Source: Methanopyrus sp. SNP6 (GTDB lineage: Archaea > JAADCQ01 > Methanopyri > Methanopyrales > Methanopyraceae). From it: 64,000 nt of DNA. Shown in pieces: positions 8,621 through 17,602 of this stretch. The notes under the pieces are model-generated. The model saw only the letters and a program-made list of their open reading frames with translations. It ran no database searches and was not told the origin of the DNA. The first letter of the stretch is position 1. Every line of letters begins with the position of its first letter. The stretch is from the NCBI RefSeq assembly GCF_002201895.1, contig NZ_CP019436.1, positions 509,456-573,455 of the forward strand, in the 5' to 3' direction. A program made the translations under genes and the position numbers.

Positions 8621-9351
8621 CTAAACAACCTTTCTATTAGAGTACGCTCAAACCTACGGTGCTCCAGGAAGTGATTATTAGGGTCTCTTATTAATATATA
8701 GACTAAGTAAGGATACAGAATCGGGAAGATGACAACCATGAGTATGTAAATTCCAAAGTTCCTGTAAGGTATTTTTCTGGAGAAAGATATGCATATATTC
8801 AGCTCATCGGCTAGCAATGATGCGATAGCACTTTCCCTCGCTTCATGCAGATAGAAATCTCGCATAAGCCTGTATGCAACGTACAGATATGCTACTCCAA
8901 AGGTGATCGTACCCAAAAATATCCACAAGATTTCATCTAAATGACCCATCTCTTCGATATTTTTTACTTTCTTGAATACGGCTAAGTAGCAGGACTTGGA
9001 GATGCATCCTGTGCGGTGCAATATCTCAGAAACCGTACGGAACAATTCCGAAGACCGCTCGAAGTGCTTGTTTCTCCTCCGAATGAGGGTATAGAATAAC
9101 GCCGCATTGACTGCGAAGAAGGTCGCGAAGAACACCACCGTTCCCACGGTGAGGGCTGTTCCTCCGGCAGATACTATGGAAGTACCACTGGCTGTCGCCA
9201 CGCTCACAGTAGTGATCACGGACACCGAGGCTGAGGCTAGTGGGCCTAGAACTACGACGACGATCCCGAGTGCGGGGTTCAGGATCATGTCAGTATCTTC
9301 CGCGCGCTTCAGGGACCGCTCCAGTTCTCGAAGCCACTCGTCGGTGGACAT
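8617..9351 (-). CDS. Multi-pass membrane protein of unknown function
   Basis: The 244-residue protein has about four hydrophobic segments: residues 22-75 (probably two, rich in Val/Ala/Thr), about 135-160 and about 205-230. Cytosolic-looking basic loops (LIRRRNKHFERSSELF) separate them. The last part repeats a pattern of aromatic membrane segment followed by RDxxxHFLEHRRFE. No family was recognised. The 3' two thirds are clearly AT-richer than adjacent genes. Its stop overlaps the CobT stop by 4 nt (convergent), and it follows HypD by 3 nt, so it may be a distal member of the hypCD unit. Confidence 0.6.
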   Translation of the reverse strand: MSTDEWLRELERSLKRAEDTDMILNPALGIVVVVLGPLASASVSVITTVSVATASGTSIVSAGGTALTVGTVVFFATFFAVNAALFYTLIRRRNKHFERSSELFRTVSEILHRTGCISKSCYLAVFKKVKNIEEMGHLDEILWIFLGTITFGVAYLYVAYRLMRDFYLHEARESAIASLLADELNICISFSRKIPYRNFGIYILMVVIFPILYPYLVYILIRDPNNHFLEHRRFERTLIERLFS

Positions 9352-9354
9352 GCA

Positions 9355-10407
9355 TCATCCTCCGCCGAACCTGTACTCTATGAAGCACGGGCCCTCCTCC
9401 GACACCATACACGGACCTACCGGATCCGTCGGAGTACATTTCGTGCCGAACAGCGGGCAGTCCCGGGGCTCAGCCAATCCTCGCAGTATCCTATCACATA
9501 TGCAGGATTCGTCGTGTCCCAGTGTGTAATCCGGGTGTATTCCGATCTCCATCGCGTCGTGGTCTGCGAGATCCTCACGCAGCCTCAACGCCGACTCTGG
9601 GATCGTTGGGAAACCCCGCCACGGCCTGTCTTCAGGCTCGAACGCCCTCTCTATCAGTTCCTTCGCGACCTGGTTCCCACTATCCTCGACGACCCTGAGA
9701 TACTCGTTGGCAACCCCTACACGCCTCCTTCTGAGCATTTTAAGACATGCCAGTACCGCGATCAGGACATCCTCGGGCTCGAAGCCGGCGACCACGCACG
9801 GGAGCTCCCGGGCTACGGACTCGTATGGCTCCGTCCCGATGATCGTGGACACGTGGCCAGGACATATGAACGCGTCGAGACGACACTCGCCCGACTCCAG
9901 CAACCACTCCATCACGGGGGGTATCAACCGATGAGCCGACAGCACGTAGAAGTTGGAGGGCGGGTCATCGAGGAGCACAGCAGCGGTAGTTGGTGCAGTA
10001 GTCTCGAATCCTACCGCCAAGTAGAGGACATCACGATCCTCGGACTCGGCGATCTCCTCGGCCTTCCTAACGCTCTGGACCACTCTGACGTCCCCATCAC
10101 ACGAGGATAGGGATCCGACCGGGGTAGGGACCCTGTACACGTCCCCGAAAGCACACACTACCATGCCATCCTCCGCGGCTTTTATGGTCGCGGCAAGCTC
10201 TCCCGCGGTAGTCACGCACACGGGACACCCTGGACCGCAAACTAAACGGACGTTCTCGGGGAGTAACGATCTAAGACCGTGTTCGACTATGGTCCGTTCG
10301 TGGGACCCACACACGTGCATGATGGTCACGTCACGATCGAGGATCTCGGCTTCCCTACGGATTCGACGGACGAGCCTTCTCACGAACTCCCGACGCGTCA
10401 TTTTCAA
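9355..10407 (-). CDS. hypD: Hydrogenase maturation factor HypD
   Basis: The 350-residue protein contains the HypD motifs CGSHE near residue 32, GPGCPVCVT near 58 and GFETTAPTTA near 150. The C-terminal iron-sulfur cysteine cluster runs through DESCICDRI, DCPLFGTKC, GPCMVSEEGPC. HypD assembles the Fe(CN)2CO unit of NiFe hydrogenases with HypC. It starts at TTG 10407 (or ATG 10401) inside the 3' end of hypC, an overlap of about 53 nt that implies translational coupling. The Mvh hydrogenase at 50-53 kb is one client. Confidence 0.93.
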   Translation of the reverse strand: MKMTRREFVRRLVRRIRREAEILDRDVTIMHVCGSHERTIVEHGLRSLLPENVRLVCGPGCPVCVTTAGELAATIKAAEDGMVVCAFGDVYRVPTPVGSLSSCDGDVRVVQSVRKAEEIAESEDRDVLYLAVGFETTAPTTAAVLLDDPPSNFYVLSAHRLIPPVMEWLLESGECRLDAFICPGHVSTIIGTEPYESVARELPCVVAGFEPEDVLIAVLACLKMLRRRRVGVANEYLRVVEDSGNQVAKELIERAFEPEDRPWRGFPTIPESALRLREDLADHDAMEIGIHPDYTLGHDESCICDRILRGLAEPRDCPLFGTKCTPTDPVGPCMVSEEGPCFIEYRFGGG

Positions 10408-10633
10408 GCTCCTCCTCGATGTGCTTCAGGACTTCTTCCCAGATCTCAAGGGATGCCCGTGCTTCCTCCTCATCTAGCTTCTGAATCGCGAAACCTGTGT
10501 GGACAATGACCCAATCGCCCTCCTCCACGTCCTCCAGTAAACTTACATCGACTTCCTGTCGTACACCTCCGAAGTCCACCACAGCACGGTTGCCATCGAG
10601 CTCCACAACTCTCCCGGGGATCGCCAAGCACAC
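10355..10633 (-). CDS. hypC: Hydrogenase maturation chaperone HypC
   Basis: The 92-residue protein starts with the obligatory HypC/HybG N-terminus (GTG start, then CLAIPGRVVELDG), whose exposed cysteine carries the Fe ligand complex, followed by the small OB barrel (AVVDFGGVRQEVDVSLL). The C-terminal helix is acidic and longer than usual because it overlaps hypD. The GTG at 10633 is chosen because Cys2 must directly follow the initiator. It is divergent from archease, with 73 nt between the starts. Confidence 0.92.
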   Translation of the reverse strand: MCLAIPGRVVELDGNRAVVDFGGVRQEVDVSLLEDVEEGDWVIVHTGFAIQKLDEEEARASLEIWEEVLKHIEEELENDASGVREKARPSNP

Positions 10634-10706
10634 GTCGTCCACCCCGCTGGGTTGGACCGAAGAACTTCTTTCGTATTTTCTCCCGAAAGCCAGGGGGAGT
10701 GCCCTA

Positions 10707-11132
10707 GTGCCGTGGGAAGAGATCGAACACACGGCGGACGCCGCGTTTCGAGTGTGGGCCAACACGCCCGAAGACCTCCTGGTTGAAGCTGCCAAGGCGC
10801 TGTTCGATCTGATCACGGACCTGGACGAGGTGAAACCCGAAGAGGAGGTTGAAATCGAGGCGGAAGGAGAGGACTTCGTGGAGTTGCTCCACGACTGGCT
10901 CGAGGAGATACACTTCCGACACGAGGTTGACGGGATGCTGTTCTCCGACTTCAGAGTGAGAGAATTGAAGAAAGACGAAGACGGATGGAAGGTGCGTGGC
11001 GTGGCTCTAGGCGAGCCCTACGATCCGGACCGACATCCGTTCCACACCGAGGTTAAGGCCGTGACCTACCACAATATGAAGGTCGAGCGCGAGGACAGGC
11101 GGTGGGTGGCCGAGTACGTGGTTGACTTGTGA
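10707..11132 (+). CDS. Archease (tRNA ligase RtcB activator)
   Basis: The 141-residue protein starts PWEEIEHTADAAFRVWA, the archease signature with its metal-binding Asp/His, and continues with LVEAAKALFDLITD and HDWLEEIHFRHEVDGMLFSDF. It ends with VKAVTYHNMKV and WVAEYVVDL. Archease promotes guanylylation and multiple turnover of the RtcB RNA ligase during tRNA splicing. The GTG at 10707 has a GGGGGAG site upstream and gives the family's normal length. A longer frame upstream is discarded because it lies antisense to hypC. Confidence 0.9.
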   Translation: MPWEEIEHTADAAFRVWANTPEDLLVEAAKALFDLITDLDEVKPEEEVEIEAEGEDFVELLHDWLEEIHFRHEVDGMLFSDFRVRELKKDEDGWKVRGVALGEPYDPDRHPFHTEVKAVTYHNMKVEREDRRWVAEYVVDL

Positions 11133-11148
11133 GGGGGTAGGTCGGTAT

Positions 11149-12327
11149 TTGAACCTGGACCGTTACAGGGACTTCGTCCGTGAGACGGAGCGGAAGTACA
11201 TTAACGTGAACCCAATCCAACGAGGGGGTGTGCTGACACCGGAAGCTAGGAAAGCCCTACTGGAATTTGGAGATGGGTACAGTGTATGCGACTTCTGCGA
11301 AGGGTTGCTCCACGAGATCGAGAAACCCCCCATCCGACAATTCCACGAGGACTTGGCCGAGTTTCTCGGGATGGACTTGGTACGGATCACCGCCGGTGCG
11401 AGGTACGCGAAGGAGGCTGTCATGAGCGCGTTGTGCGAGGAGGGAGACGTAATCGTCGCAGACTCGCTCGCGCACTATACCACGTTCGTCGCAGCGGAGA
11501 AGGCAGGAGCTATGGTTCGGGAGGTCCCGAACACCGGTCACCCGGAGTACAGAGTGAAAGTCGACGAGTACGCTCGGGTTATCGATGAGGTGGAGGAAGA
11601 ACGGGGAGACCCACCCGCGTTGGCGTTACTTACGCACGTCGACAGTGAGTACGGGAACCTCGCGGATGCGGAGAGGTTCGTGAAGATATGCCGCAAGAAA
11701 GGTGTTCCTGCGCTACTCAACTGCGCTTATACCATGGGACGCATGGATCTGTCAAACTTGAGCCCGAAGCCCGACTTCATGGTCGGTAGCGGTCATAAGG
11801 GCATGGCCGCGTGTGCACCGTGCGGCGTACTCGCGATGCGGGAGGAATGGGAAGAGGTAGTGCTCAGAGGATCCTCACTGCGTGGAGACGTCTCCGGTCG
11901 GGAGTGGCCACATAAGGAGGTCGAGATGCTCGGATGTACCGTGATGGGAGCACCGATAGTCACTATGATGGCCAGCTTCCCACACGTCGTGGAGCGAGTG
12001 AGACGATGGGAGGAAGAGGTGGAGAAGACGCGGTGGTTCGTGAAAGAGATGGAACGGATAGAGGGCGTACGACAGCTCGGTGAGCGACCGAAGCGGCACG
12101 ATCTGGTGAAGTTCGAGACCCCGGGCTTCCAGGAGGTGGCAAATAATCACCCCAAGCGCGGCTACTTCCTGTATAAGGAGCTGAAAAAGCGTGGTATCAT
12201 CGGCATCCAACCAGGACAGACCGAGACCATTAAAGCCAGCGTGTACGGTCTGACGGACGAGCAGGTGGAGCACGTCGTGCGAGCGTTCCACGAGATCGCG
12301 GAGGAGCATGGTTTAGAAGTCTCCTGA
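11149..12327 (+). CDS. pscS: Sep-tRNA:Cys-tRNA synthase (SepCysS)
   Basis: The 392-residue PLP enzyme has the Schiff-base lysine in GSGHKGMAA near residue 215, an N-terminal INVNPIQRGG segment, and the conserved Cys-containing DFCEGLLHEIEKPPI stretch near residue 45. SepCysS converts O-phosphoseryl-tRNA(Cys) to Cys-tRNA(Cys), the main route to cysteine in many methanogens. The start is probably TTG 11149, about 12 nt after GAGGGGGT; the frame is open back to 11122. It closely follows archease on the same strand. Confidence 0.9.
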   Translation: MNLDRYRDFVRETERKYINVNPIQRGGVLTPEARKALLEFGDGYSVCDFCEGLLHEIEKPPIRQFHEDLAEFLGMDLVRITAGARYAKEAVMSALCEEGDVIVADSLAHYTTFVAAEKAGAMVREVPNTGHPEYRVKVDEYARVIDEVEEERGDPPALALLTHVDSEYGNLADAERFVKICRKKGVPALLNCAYTMGRMDLSNLSPKPDFMVGSGHKGMAACAPCGVLAMREEWEEVVLRGSSLRGDVSGREWPHKEVEMLGCTVMGAPIVTMMASFPHVVERVRRWEEEVEKTRWFVKEMERIEGVRQLGERPKRHDLVKFETPGFQEVANNHPKRGYFLYKELKKRGIIGIQPGQTETIKASVYGLTDEQVEHVVRAFHEIAEEHGLEVS

Positions 12328-12452
12328 GCAGCTTCACCGACGGGAGCCACCTCCGCCGGGAGTATCGAGGGACGGGAGCGCCAGCGAGCAGGAACGTGAC
12401 CGTACGCGGAGCGAAGTCGTAAGGCGTCGAGTCGCCGTTCCCGATCGCACGT

Positions 12453-12473
12453 AATTGTTACGAATATCATAAC
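12453..12473 (+). promoter_or_regulatory. Near-palindromic operator-like motif, copy 1
   Basis: This 21-bp AT-rich sequence recurs exactly at 34318-34338. Its core GTTACGAATATCATAAC is an imperfect inverted repeat of the form GTTAnGAnnnTCnTAAC, typical of a dimeric regulator's operator. It ends 19 nt before the GTG of the PP-loop gene and so overlaps that gene's promoter/start-site region. A regulatory role is inferred. Confidence 0.5.
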
Positions 12474-12492
12474 TATTGGTGGGGGAGCCTTC

Positions 12493-13116
12493 GTGCGGAT
12501 GGTAGTGTTATTCTCCGGTGGTCCGGATTCCCTACTGGCGACACTAATGGCCTGCGATGAGTACAACCCGGAGGAAGTCATCCTAGCGACATATGATAAC
12601 GGCGTGCTGATCGATGTTGAAAAAGCCGGCATCAATTACTCCCAGGTGAAACGTGCCACGGACATCGGGGTAGAGTGGAGAATTTTCGATATCCACAGGC
12701 CCTTCCACCGATGGGGACTCCGAGGTCTTGAACGTAGGATTCTGCGGCTCGGTTGGAACCCCGTGTGCCTAGACTGTAAATTCTGCATGCTCTTCCACGC
12801 GCTGGAGAAGTTGGACCCTGACGTGATCGTAACTGGAGACAGGGAATCCAGGAAGTACCCGGAACAGACGCCGGAAGCTAAGGCATTCTGGGAGGAAATG
12901 TGCGACGAATATAACTGTGAGTACTTCACACCGCTCTGGGATTGGAAAAAAAGAGACGTCTACGAGGAATTAGCCCGACGAGGGGTATCGGTGAGGGGAT
13001 CGGAGCCTAAATGTATGCTGGCAGGCTCTTGGAAGAAGCCGGTGAGTGAGAAAAAGGTCGAACGTTACCTGGAAGGACTTAGGAAGAGACTCTTGGGGTT
13101 ACGCTCTACTCCTTGA
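12493..13116 (+). CDS. PP-loop ATP pyrophosphatase family protein
   Basis: The 207-residue protein begins MRMVVLFSGGPDSLLATLMA, with the PP-loop SGGPDS at residues 8-13. It has two cysteine pairs (CLDCKFC near residue 97) and a later single C in SEPKCML. This places it among the N-type ATP pyrophosphatases that adenylate substrates in tRNA thiolation or deazapurine synthesis. The exact reaction is unknown, and the CxxCxxC suggests a bound metal or Fe-S cluster. The GTG start has a strong GGTGGGGGAG site 5 nt upstream. The operator-like repeat lies just upstream. Confidence 0.78.
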   Translation: MRMVVLFSGGPDSLLATLMACDEYNPEEVILATYDNGVLIDVEKAGINYSQVKRATDIGVEWRIFDIHRPFHRWGLRGLERRILRLGWNPVCLDCKFCMLFHALEKLDPDVIVTGDRESRKYPEQTPEAKAFWEEMCDEYNCEYFTPLWDWKKRDVYEELARRGVSVRGSEPKCMLAGSWKKPVSEKKVERYLEGLRKRLLGLRSTP

Positions 13117-13648
13117 GCTCCTCTAGCCTCTCCGAGAGACTTTCCAGCTCTTCAAGGGCGTCCTCCATCCTCGTATAACACTTCTTCAGACCCTCCACGA
13201 CGCGAGAGATGGTGGTGGACACATCCTCCATCTCGGACTCCAATCGCTCCAGCTTCTCCTCCTCAGCCTTGAGTCTCTCCTTGATATCCTCGACGCCGGT
13301 GACTATCCGGAGTTTCCCACTCTTAAGCATCTCATAGGTCTCCAGAACGAGCTCCCCGGCCTTCGTCTCTCCCTGCAGATGCTTCCTGATCGTAGCCTCG
13401 GTACGTCCCAGTTCTTCTGCTATCTCCGATACCGTATACCCGGCCTTCTGTCTCGCGAGGGCCGACGCGGCCACCGCTAAAGAGTCGACCCAGGTCAGAA
13501 ACTTCTGCTCGTGAATCATCTCCAGCACCTTCGGGCGGAAGAGTGTAGCTACCAGTAGTACGGTCTCTAGCTGGTGAATCTCCTGCCGATCCATGGGCTG
13601 GAACGGGATCTCCGTGAGGTCAATTACCTCCTTCACGCTTTCTGCCAT
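13106..13648 (-). CDS. HTH transcriptional regulator with C-terminal coiled coil
   Basis: The 180-residue protein has a helix-turn-helix near residues 62-95 (AGYTVSEIAEELGRTEATIRKHL), preceded by helices that look like a conserved archaeal domain (WVDSLAVAASALARQK). A Glu/Leu-rich coiled coil spans residues 120-180 and probably dimerises it. The pattern fits the archaeal predicted-regulator group COG1318. It is divergent from the TatD-type gene across a shared TATTTAAAC promoter and convergent with the PP-loop gene (11-nt overlap). Confidence 0.75.
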   Translation of the reverse strand: MAESVKEVIDLTEIPFQPMDRQEIHQLETVLLVATLFRPKVLEMIHEQKFLTWVDSLAVAASALARQKAGYTVSEIAEELGRTEATIRKHLQGETKAGELVLETYEMLKSGKLRIVTGVEDIKERLKAEEEKLERLESEMEDVSTTISRVVEGLKKCYTRMEDALEELESLSERLEELKE

Positions 13649-13683
13649 ATCTGATGTACCCTTGATGCAACGGGGGATCCGGC

Positions 13684-13692
13684 TATTTAAAC
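13684..13692. promoter_or_regulatory. Bidirectional TATA-like element
   Basis: TATTTAAAC sits in the 78-bp gap between the divergent HTH regulator (start 13648) and TatD-type gene (start 13727). Its near symmetry and its distance of about 35 nt from each start would let it serve as box A for either or both genes. Confidence 0.5.
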
Positions 13693-13726
13693 TCTAAGAA
13701 ACAGAACCTCAAGGGGCGGTGGAGCC

Positions 13727-14482
13727 TTGTTCGTCAAGTTCGACTCGCACGTACACCTGGACGTGAGATGTGAGGACGATATGAAGACGATGAGCCTCGC
13801 CGGAATACGCTACGTCCTGACGCTCGCCCACGACCCCATGCCGTTCCGCACCGCGGAGGCCCTCTTAGGACACTGGGAGGCGGTCGAGTCGATCGCGGAG
13901 ACGGCGGTCGAATACCTGATCGACGTGAAGGTGGGACTGGGGATACATCCGAGGGCCATCCCGGACGAGGGTATCGAACTCACCCTCGAACGCCTTGAAT
14001 CGAAGTTGAGTGATCTAGACGCGGTAGGAGAGGTCGGACTAGAGGAAGCCACGGACGAGGAGGTGGAGGTGCTCCGGAAGCAGCTGGACCTCGCCGCGAC
14101 CGAAGATGTGCCCGTGATCGTTCACACCCCACGGAGCCGTGACCCGAACGTCATTTCGAAGATCATCGAAGTCGCTAGTGATTCGGATCTGGACCACGAT
14201 TTGATCGTGATCGACCACCTCAACGAGCAGTACGTCGACGCGGTCCTCGCGGAGGGTTTCAACGCCGGGATCACCGTACAGCCCGGTAAGGCGACCGTCG
14301 AAGAGGCCGTCGAGATAGTGACCAACCGGGCCGAACATGCGGACCGCATCCTCATCAACAGCGACGCGTCGAGGGCTCCGAGTAACGTCTTGGCGGTGGC
14401 CGAAGTGGCGTTCGAGCTGGAAAAGAGGGGGTTCGACGCTACCGAGGCGGTGGTGCGGGACAACGCCCTACAGCTCTTCTAA
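13727..14482 (+). CDS. TatD-type metal-dependent hydrolase
   Basis: The 251-residue TIM-barrel protein has metal motifs of the TatD/amidohydrolase group: FDSHVHLD near residue 5, GLGIHPRAI near 69, a barrel Glu in VGEVGLEEA, PVIVHTPR near 130, LIVIDHLNE near 163 and LINSDAS near 208. This version matches the archaeal TatD-related subgroup. The expected activity is metal-dependent hydrolysis, possibly on nucleic acid, but it is untested from sequence. The start is TTG 13727 with GGGGCGGTGGAG upstream. Confidence 0.82.
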   Translation: MFVKFDSHVHLDVRCEDDMKTMSLAGIRYVLTLAHDPMPFRTAEALLGHWEAVESIAETAVEYLIDVKVGLGIHPRAIPDEGIELTLERLESKLSDLDAVGEVGLEEATDEEVEVLRKQLDLAATEDVPVIVHTPRSRDPNVISKIIEVASDSDLDHDLIVIDHLNEQYVDAVLAEGFNAGITVQPGKATVEEAVEIVTNRAEHADRILINSDASRAPSNVLAVAEVAFELEKRGFDATEAVVRDNALQLF

Positions 14483-14531
14483 CTTCTAACCGGCACCCTC
14501 TTAACCCCGCCCTCCCTCGCCCACCCGGGGT

Positions 14532-15209
14532 ATGAACGTGCGGCTGGCGTTCATCGGAGGAACCGGCCACCAAGGGCTCGGGCTCGCACTGAGACTGGCG
14601 GCGGCGGGACACCAGGTGATCATAGGATCGAGGGAGGAGGAACGCGCCGTTAAAGCCGCGGAGAAAGCCGAGAGGATCCTGTCGGAGCACGGGTACGAGG
14701 ACGTCACCGTTGAAGGTCGCGAGAACTCCGACGCAGCAGCCGAAGCGGATGTGGTATTCCTGACGGTCCCGTTCTTCGCCGTCATCGACACGGTGAAGAC
14801 GATCCGGGACTCGCTCGACGAGGACGCGATCGTCGTGAACGTCACGGTACCGTTGGAGACGGCTATAGGGGGCAATCCCACCCGGCTGATCCGACCATGG
14901 TCCGGATCTGCGGCTGAAACCGTGCAGTCCCTCGTCGACAACCCAGTGGTGTCCGCGTTCGAAAACGTCTCCGCGGAATCACTTCGGGACCTGGAGAAAA
15001 AAGTCGAGTGCGACGTGGTAGTGTGTTCAGACCATAAGGACGCAAAGAACGTCGTCATGGAGCTAGCGGAGGAGATACCGGGAGTCCGAGCGATAGACGG
15101 CGGGCCGTTGGAGAATGCCAGGATCGTGGAGTCTATTACGGCACTGCTGATCAGCATCAACATGAGGTACGGCAAGGAGAACGTCGGGATCAGGTTCACC
15201 AACCTATAG
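14532..15209 (+). CDS. fno: F420H2:NADP oxidoreductase
   Basis: The 225-residue protein opens with the NADP-binding LAFIGGTGHQGLGLALRLA and shows VIIGSREEERA, VVFLTVPFFAVIDT and a C-terminal ITALLISINMRYG helix, the pattern of archaeal F420-dependent NADP reductase (Fno/NpdG). It transfers hydride between reduced F420 and NADP+, supplying NADPH for biosynthesis. The ATG start follows a GGGG site, 49 nt after the TatD-type gene. Confidence 0.9.
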   Translation: MNVRLAFIGGTGHQGLGLALRLAAAGHQVIIGSREEERAVKAAEKAERILSEHGYEDVTVEGRENSDAAAEADVVFLTVPFFAVIDTVKTIRDSLDEDAIVVNVTVPLETAIGGNPTRLIRPWSGSAAETVQSLVDNPVVSAFENVSAESLRDLEKKVECDVVVCSDHKDAKNVVMELAEEIPGVRAIDGGPLENARIVESITALLISINMRYGKENVGIRFTNL

Positions 15210-15280
15210 GGGTCAGCCCGCGTCCCGATCTTCACCCCATCAGTTCGGGACTTTGTCTTCATCCCCCCGGGGGCGCCGCG

Positions 15281-16570
15281 TTGAGGGATTTCCTGAGATA
15301 CGTGGAAGATGACCTAGTAGTAATCGAGGAGTGGTTATCACCGGAGTACGAGGTACCGGCGGTTCTCCAGGAACTCGATAGACCGATAGTGTTCGAGGGC
15401 GTTGAAGGCTACGACATCCCGCTGGTAGGTAACCTATGTTGTCGTCGGGAGTACTTGGTAAGGGCGATGGGAGCGGAGTCTTGGGACGATGTTCTTTGGA
15501 AACTCGCGGAAGCCATGGACTCCCCGAAGGAGCCGAGGAGAGAACGCTCCCCGTCGTTTCTCGAGGTCGAGCGTGGACCAGAGTTCCTGGAAGAGTTCCC
15601 GATGTGCCGGTTCTACCGGACCGACGGTGGTCCCTACCTCACGGCGTCCCTGATCGTCGCGGTCGAGCCCGAGGAAGGAATCCCCAACGCGTCCGTACAC
15701 AGGATGATGTACCTCGGTGACGGCAAGTTCGCGGTACGAATCGTCCCACGACACCTTCATCGGTACTACGAGAAAGCCGACAACGACCTACCGGTAGCGG
15801 TATGCCTGGGTGTGGACCCGCGGACGATGTTCGCGTGCTGCGCCCGCGTACCGTACGAGGTTAGCGAGCTGGACGTCGCGGCGGCGTTCTGGGAGGATCT
15901 CCGGGTGTACGAGGTCGACTACGATATCCCGATACCAGCGGAGAGCGAGATCGTTATGGTAGGCAGATTGACACCAGAGCGCGCCCCAGAAGGACCCTTC
16001 GTGGACGTGACGCGCACTCTGGACGAGCGGCGTCACGAACCCGTCTTCGAGGTCGAGAAAGTGTACACTCGAGAGGACCCGTACCACCCGATCATCCTTC
16101 CAGGCGGAGAGGAACACAGGATCATGATGGGCGGTCCCGCCGAGGCCACGATCCTCGCTCACGTCTCTCGGGTATCGGAAGTAGTCAAGGTCAGACTGAC
16201 TCCGGGCGGGGGAAGGTGGCTCCACGCGGTGGTATCGATACGGAAACGCACTGAAGGTGAGGCTACGAACGCGGGCCTCGCCGCGCTGGCGGCCCATCCG
16301 AGCCTGAAGCACGTGGTGGTCGTGGACGAAGACGTGGACCCGGACGACCCGGAACAAGTCGAGTACGCACTCGCGACGAGGTTTCAAGCGGATCGCGACC
16401 TGCATGTGGTGAGGGGTCTCGGGTCCACCCTCGACCCGTCGGCAGAAGAAGGTATCATGGCGAAAGCTGTGTTCGACGCGACGGCTCCGGTGGAGGAAAG
16501 GGAACTGTTCGAGGTAGTCGAGGTGCCCGTTAGCGATAGGGTCCGACGGATCCTGGACGAACTACCTTAG
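15281..16570 (+). CDS. UbiD-family decarboxylase
   Basis: The 429-residue protein follows the UbiD layout: an N-terminal alpha/beta domain, the central [12 protein letters not shown] region and [14 protein letters not shown]. The catalytic-region [18 protein letters not shown] and PEGPFVDVT follow, with a late [11 protein letters not shown]. UbiD enzymes use prenylated FMN to decarboxylate alpha,beta-unsaturated acids. In archaea a family member acts as the anhydromevalonate phosphate decarboxylase of the modified mevalonate pathway to isoprenoids, a plausible role here but not provable from this window. It ends 9 nt into the convergent purA. Confidence 0.83.
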   Translation: MRDFLRYVEDDLVVIEEWLSPEYEVPAVLQELDRPIVFEGVEGYDIPLVGNLCCRREYLVRAMGAESWDDVLWKLAEAMDSPKEPRRERSPSFLEVERGPEFLEEFPMCRFYRTDGGPYLTASLIVAVEPEEGIPNASVHRMMYLGDGKFAVRIVPRHLHRYYEKADNDLPVAVCLGVDPRTMFACCARVPYEVSELDVAAAFWEDLRVYEVDYDIPIPAESEIVMVGRLTPERAPEGPFVDVTRTLDERRHEPVFEVEKVYTREDPYHPIILPGGEEHRIMMGGPAEATILAHVSRVSEVVKVRLTPGGGRWLHAVVSIRKRTEGEATNAGLAALAAHPSLKHVVVVDEDVDPDDPEQVEYALATRFQADRDLHVVRGLGSTLDPSAEEGIMAKAVFDATAPVEERELFEVVEVPVSDRVRRILDELP

Positions 16571-17602
16571 ATCCACCGTGTGCTCCAGTTCCGGTCCCGT
16601 GGAGACTATCGTCACCGGTACTCCGACGGCCTCCTCCACCTTCTCGATGAACTTCTTCGCTTCGGTGGGAAGCTCGTGCCAAGTCTCGGCCTCCGCAGCG
16701 TCGGGGAACCTCCTGTCGATGCACGTGATCGCGACCTGAGTAGCACCGTTGATAACGCACGCACGCTTGGCCATCTCGAAATCGAACTCACCTATACGTC
16801 GTGGCCGACCCGTGACTGTACCGCGCTCGACTTCCAAGATCTCTTCGCCGAACTTCTCAGTCACCTCCTCTCGGGATAACTCCGTAGGGAACGGTCCCTC
16901 TCCGACCCTGGTCGCGTACGCCTTGAACACCACGTACACATCATCGATCCTCGTCGGACCGACGCCGACGTCGGAAGCGAAGGCGCTCGCGGTGGTATCC
17001 TTGCTGGTGACGTAGGGGTAATCTACCCCATGGTAGAGGGATAGACCGAACCCCTGAGTACCTTCGATCAGCACGTCCTCGCCCTCGTCTATCGCATCGT
17101 TCACCAACCCCGGGACGTCGCCGAGGAACTCCGAGAGATCGTCAACGTCCCGGGCCAGCTTCGCCTTCCGTAGTGCCCTGTCCGCGTTCGCCGGCCCGCA
17201 GCCGGTGCCGGTCGTATCGATCTCGTCAGAGAGATGCTTGGAAGCGCGCTCGGACTCGATGTGCTTAGGCTCGATTATCGCACACTTCTCGTCCACGACC
17301 AGCCTATCATCGACTTTGAAACGGGACAGTCGCTCGACTTCATCCAAGAGCACATCCGGGTTAACGAGGACCCCGGGTCCTACGGCAAGATCGGCCTCCT
17401 CATGCGGGAAGCCGCACGGGATCTGTCGTAGACCGTAATCCTCACCGTCCACACGAACGGTGTGACCGGCGTTGGGACCGACGCCCGCACGCGCTATAAC
17501 CTTAGGCTCGTCCTGAACGGCTAAGTACGCAACGATTTTACCCTTACCCTCGTCGCCCCACTGACCACCAGCAACGACGCTAACGTGACCGCGATCCCGC
17601 AA
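16562..17602 (-). CDS. purA: Adenylosuccinate synthetase
   Basis: The 346-residue enzyme begins with the GTP-binding [14 protein letters not shown] and has [31 protein letters not shown] and [10 protein letters not shown], all PurA hallmarks. It catalyses GTP-dependent ligation of IMP and aspartate toward AMP. The length is the shorter archaeal form. The only start able to include the full N-terminal motif is TTG 17602, so its first 82 nt overlap the 3' end of the upstream exported-protein gene, an unusually long same-strand overlap. Confidence 0.93.
   Translation of the reverse strand: MRDRGHVSVVAGGQWGDEGKGKIVAYLAVQDEPKVIARAGVGPNAGHTVRVDGEDYGLRQIPCGFPHEEADLAVGPGVLVNPDVLLDEVERLSRFKVDDRLVVDEKCAIIEPKHIESERASKHLSDEIDTTGTGCGPANADRALRKAKLARDVDDLSEFLGDVPGLVNDAIDEGEDVLIEGTQGFGLSLYHGVDYPYVTSKDTTASAFASDVGVGPTRIDDVYVVFKAYATRVGEGPFPTELSREEVTEKFGEEILEVERGTVTGRPRRIGEFDFEMAKRACVINGATQVAITCIDRRFPDAAEAETWHELPTEAKKFIEKVEEAVGVPVTIVSTGPELEHTVDLR

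Noticed and set aside
12328-12492. GC-rich 165-bp gap after SepCysS as a possible tRNA or guide RNA
   Set aside because: No cloverleaf, no T-loop consensus and no C/D box pair could be found; only the operator-like repeat is supported.
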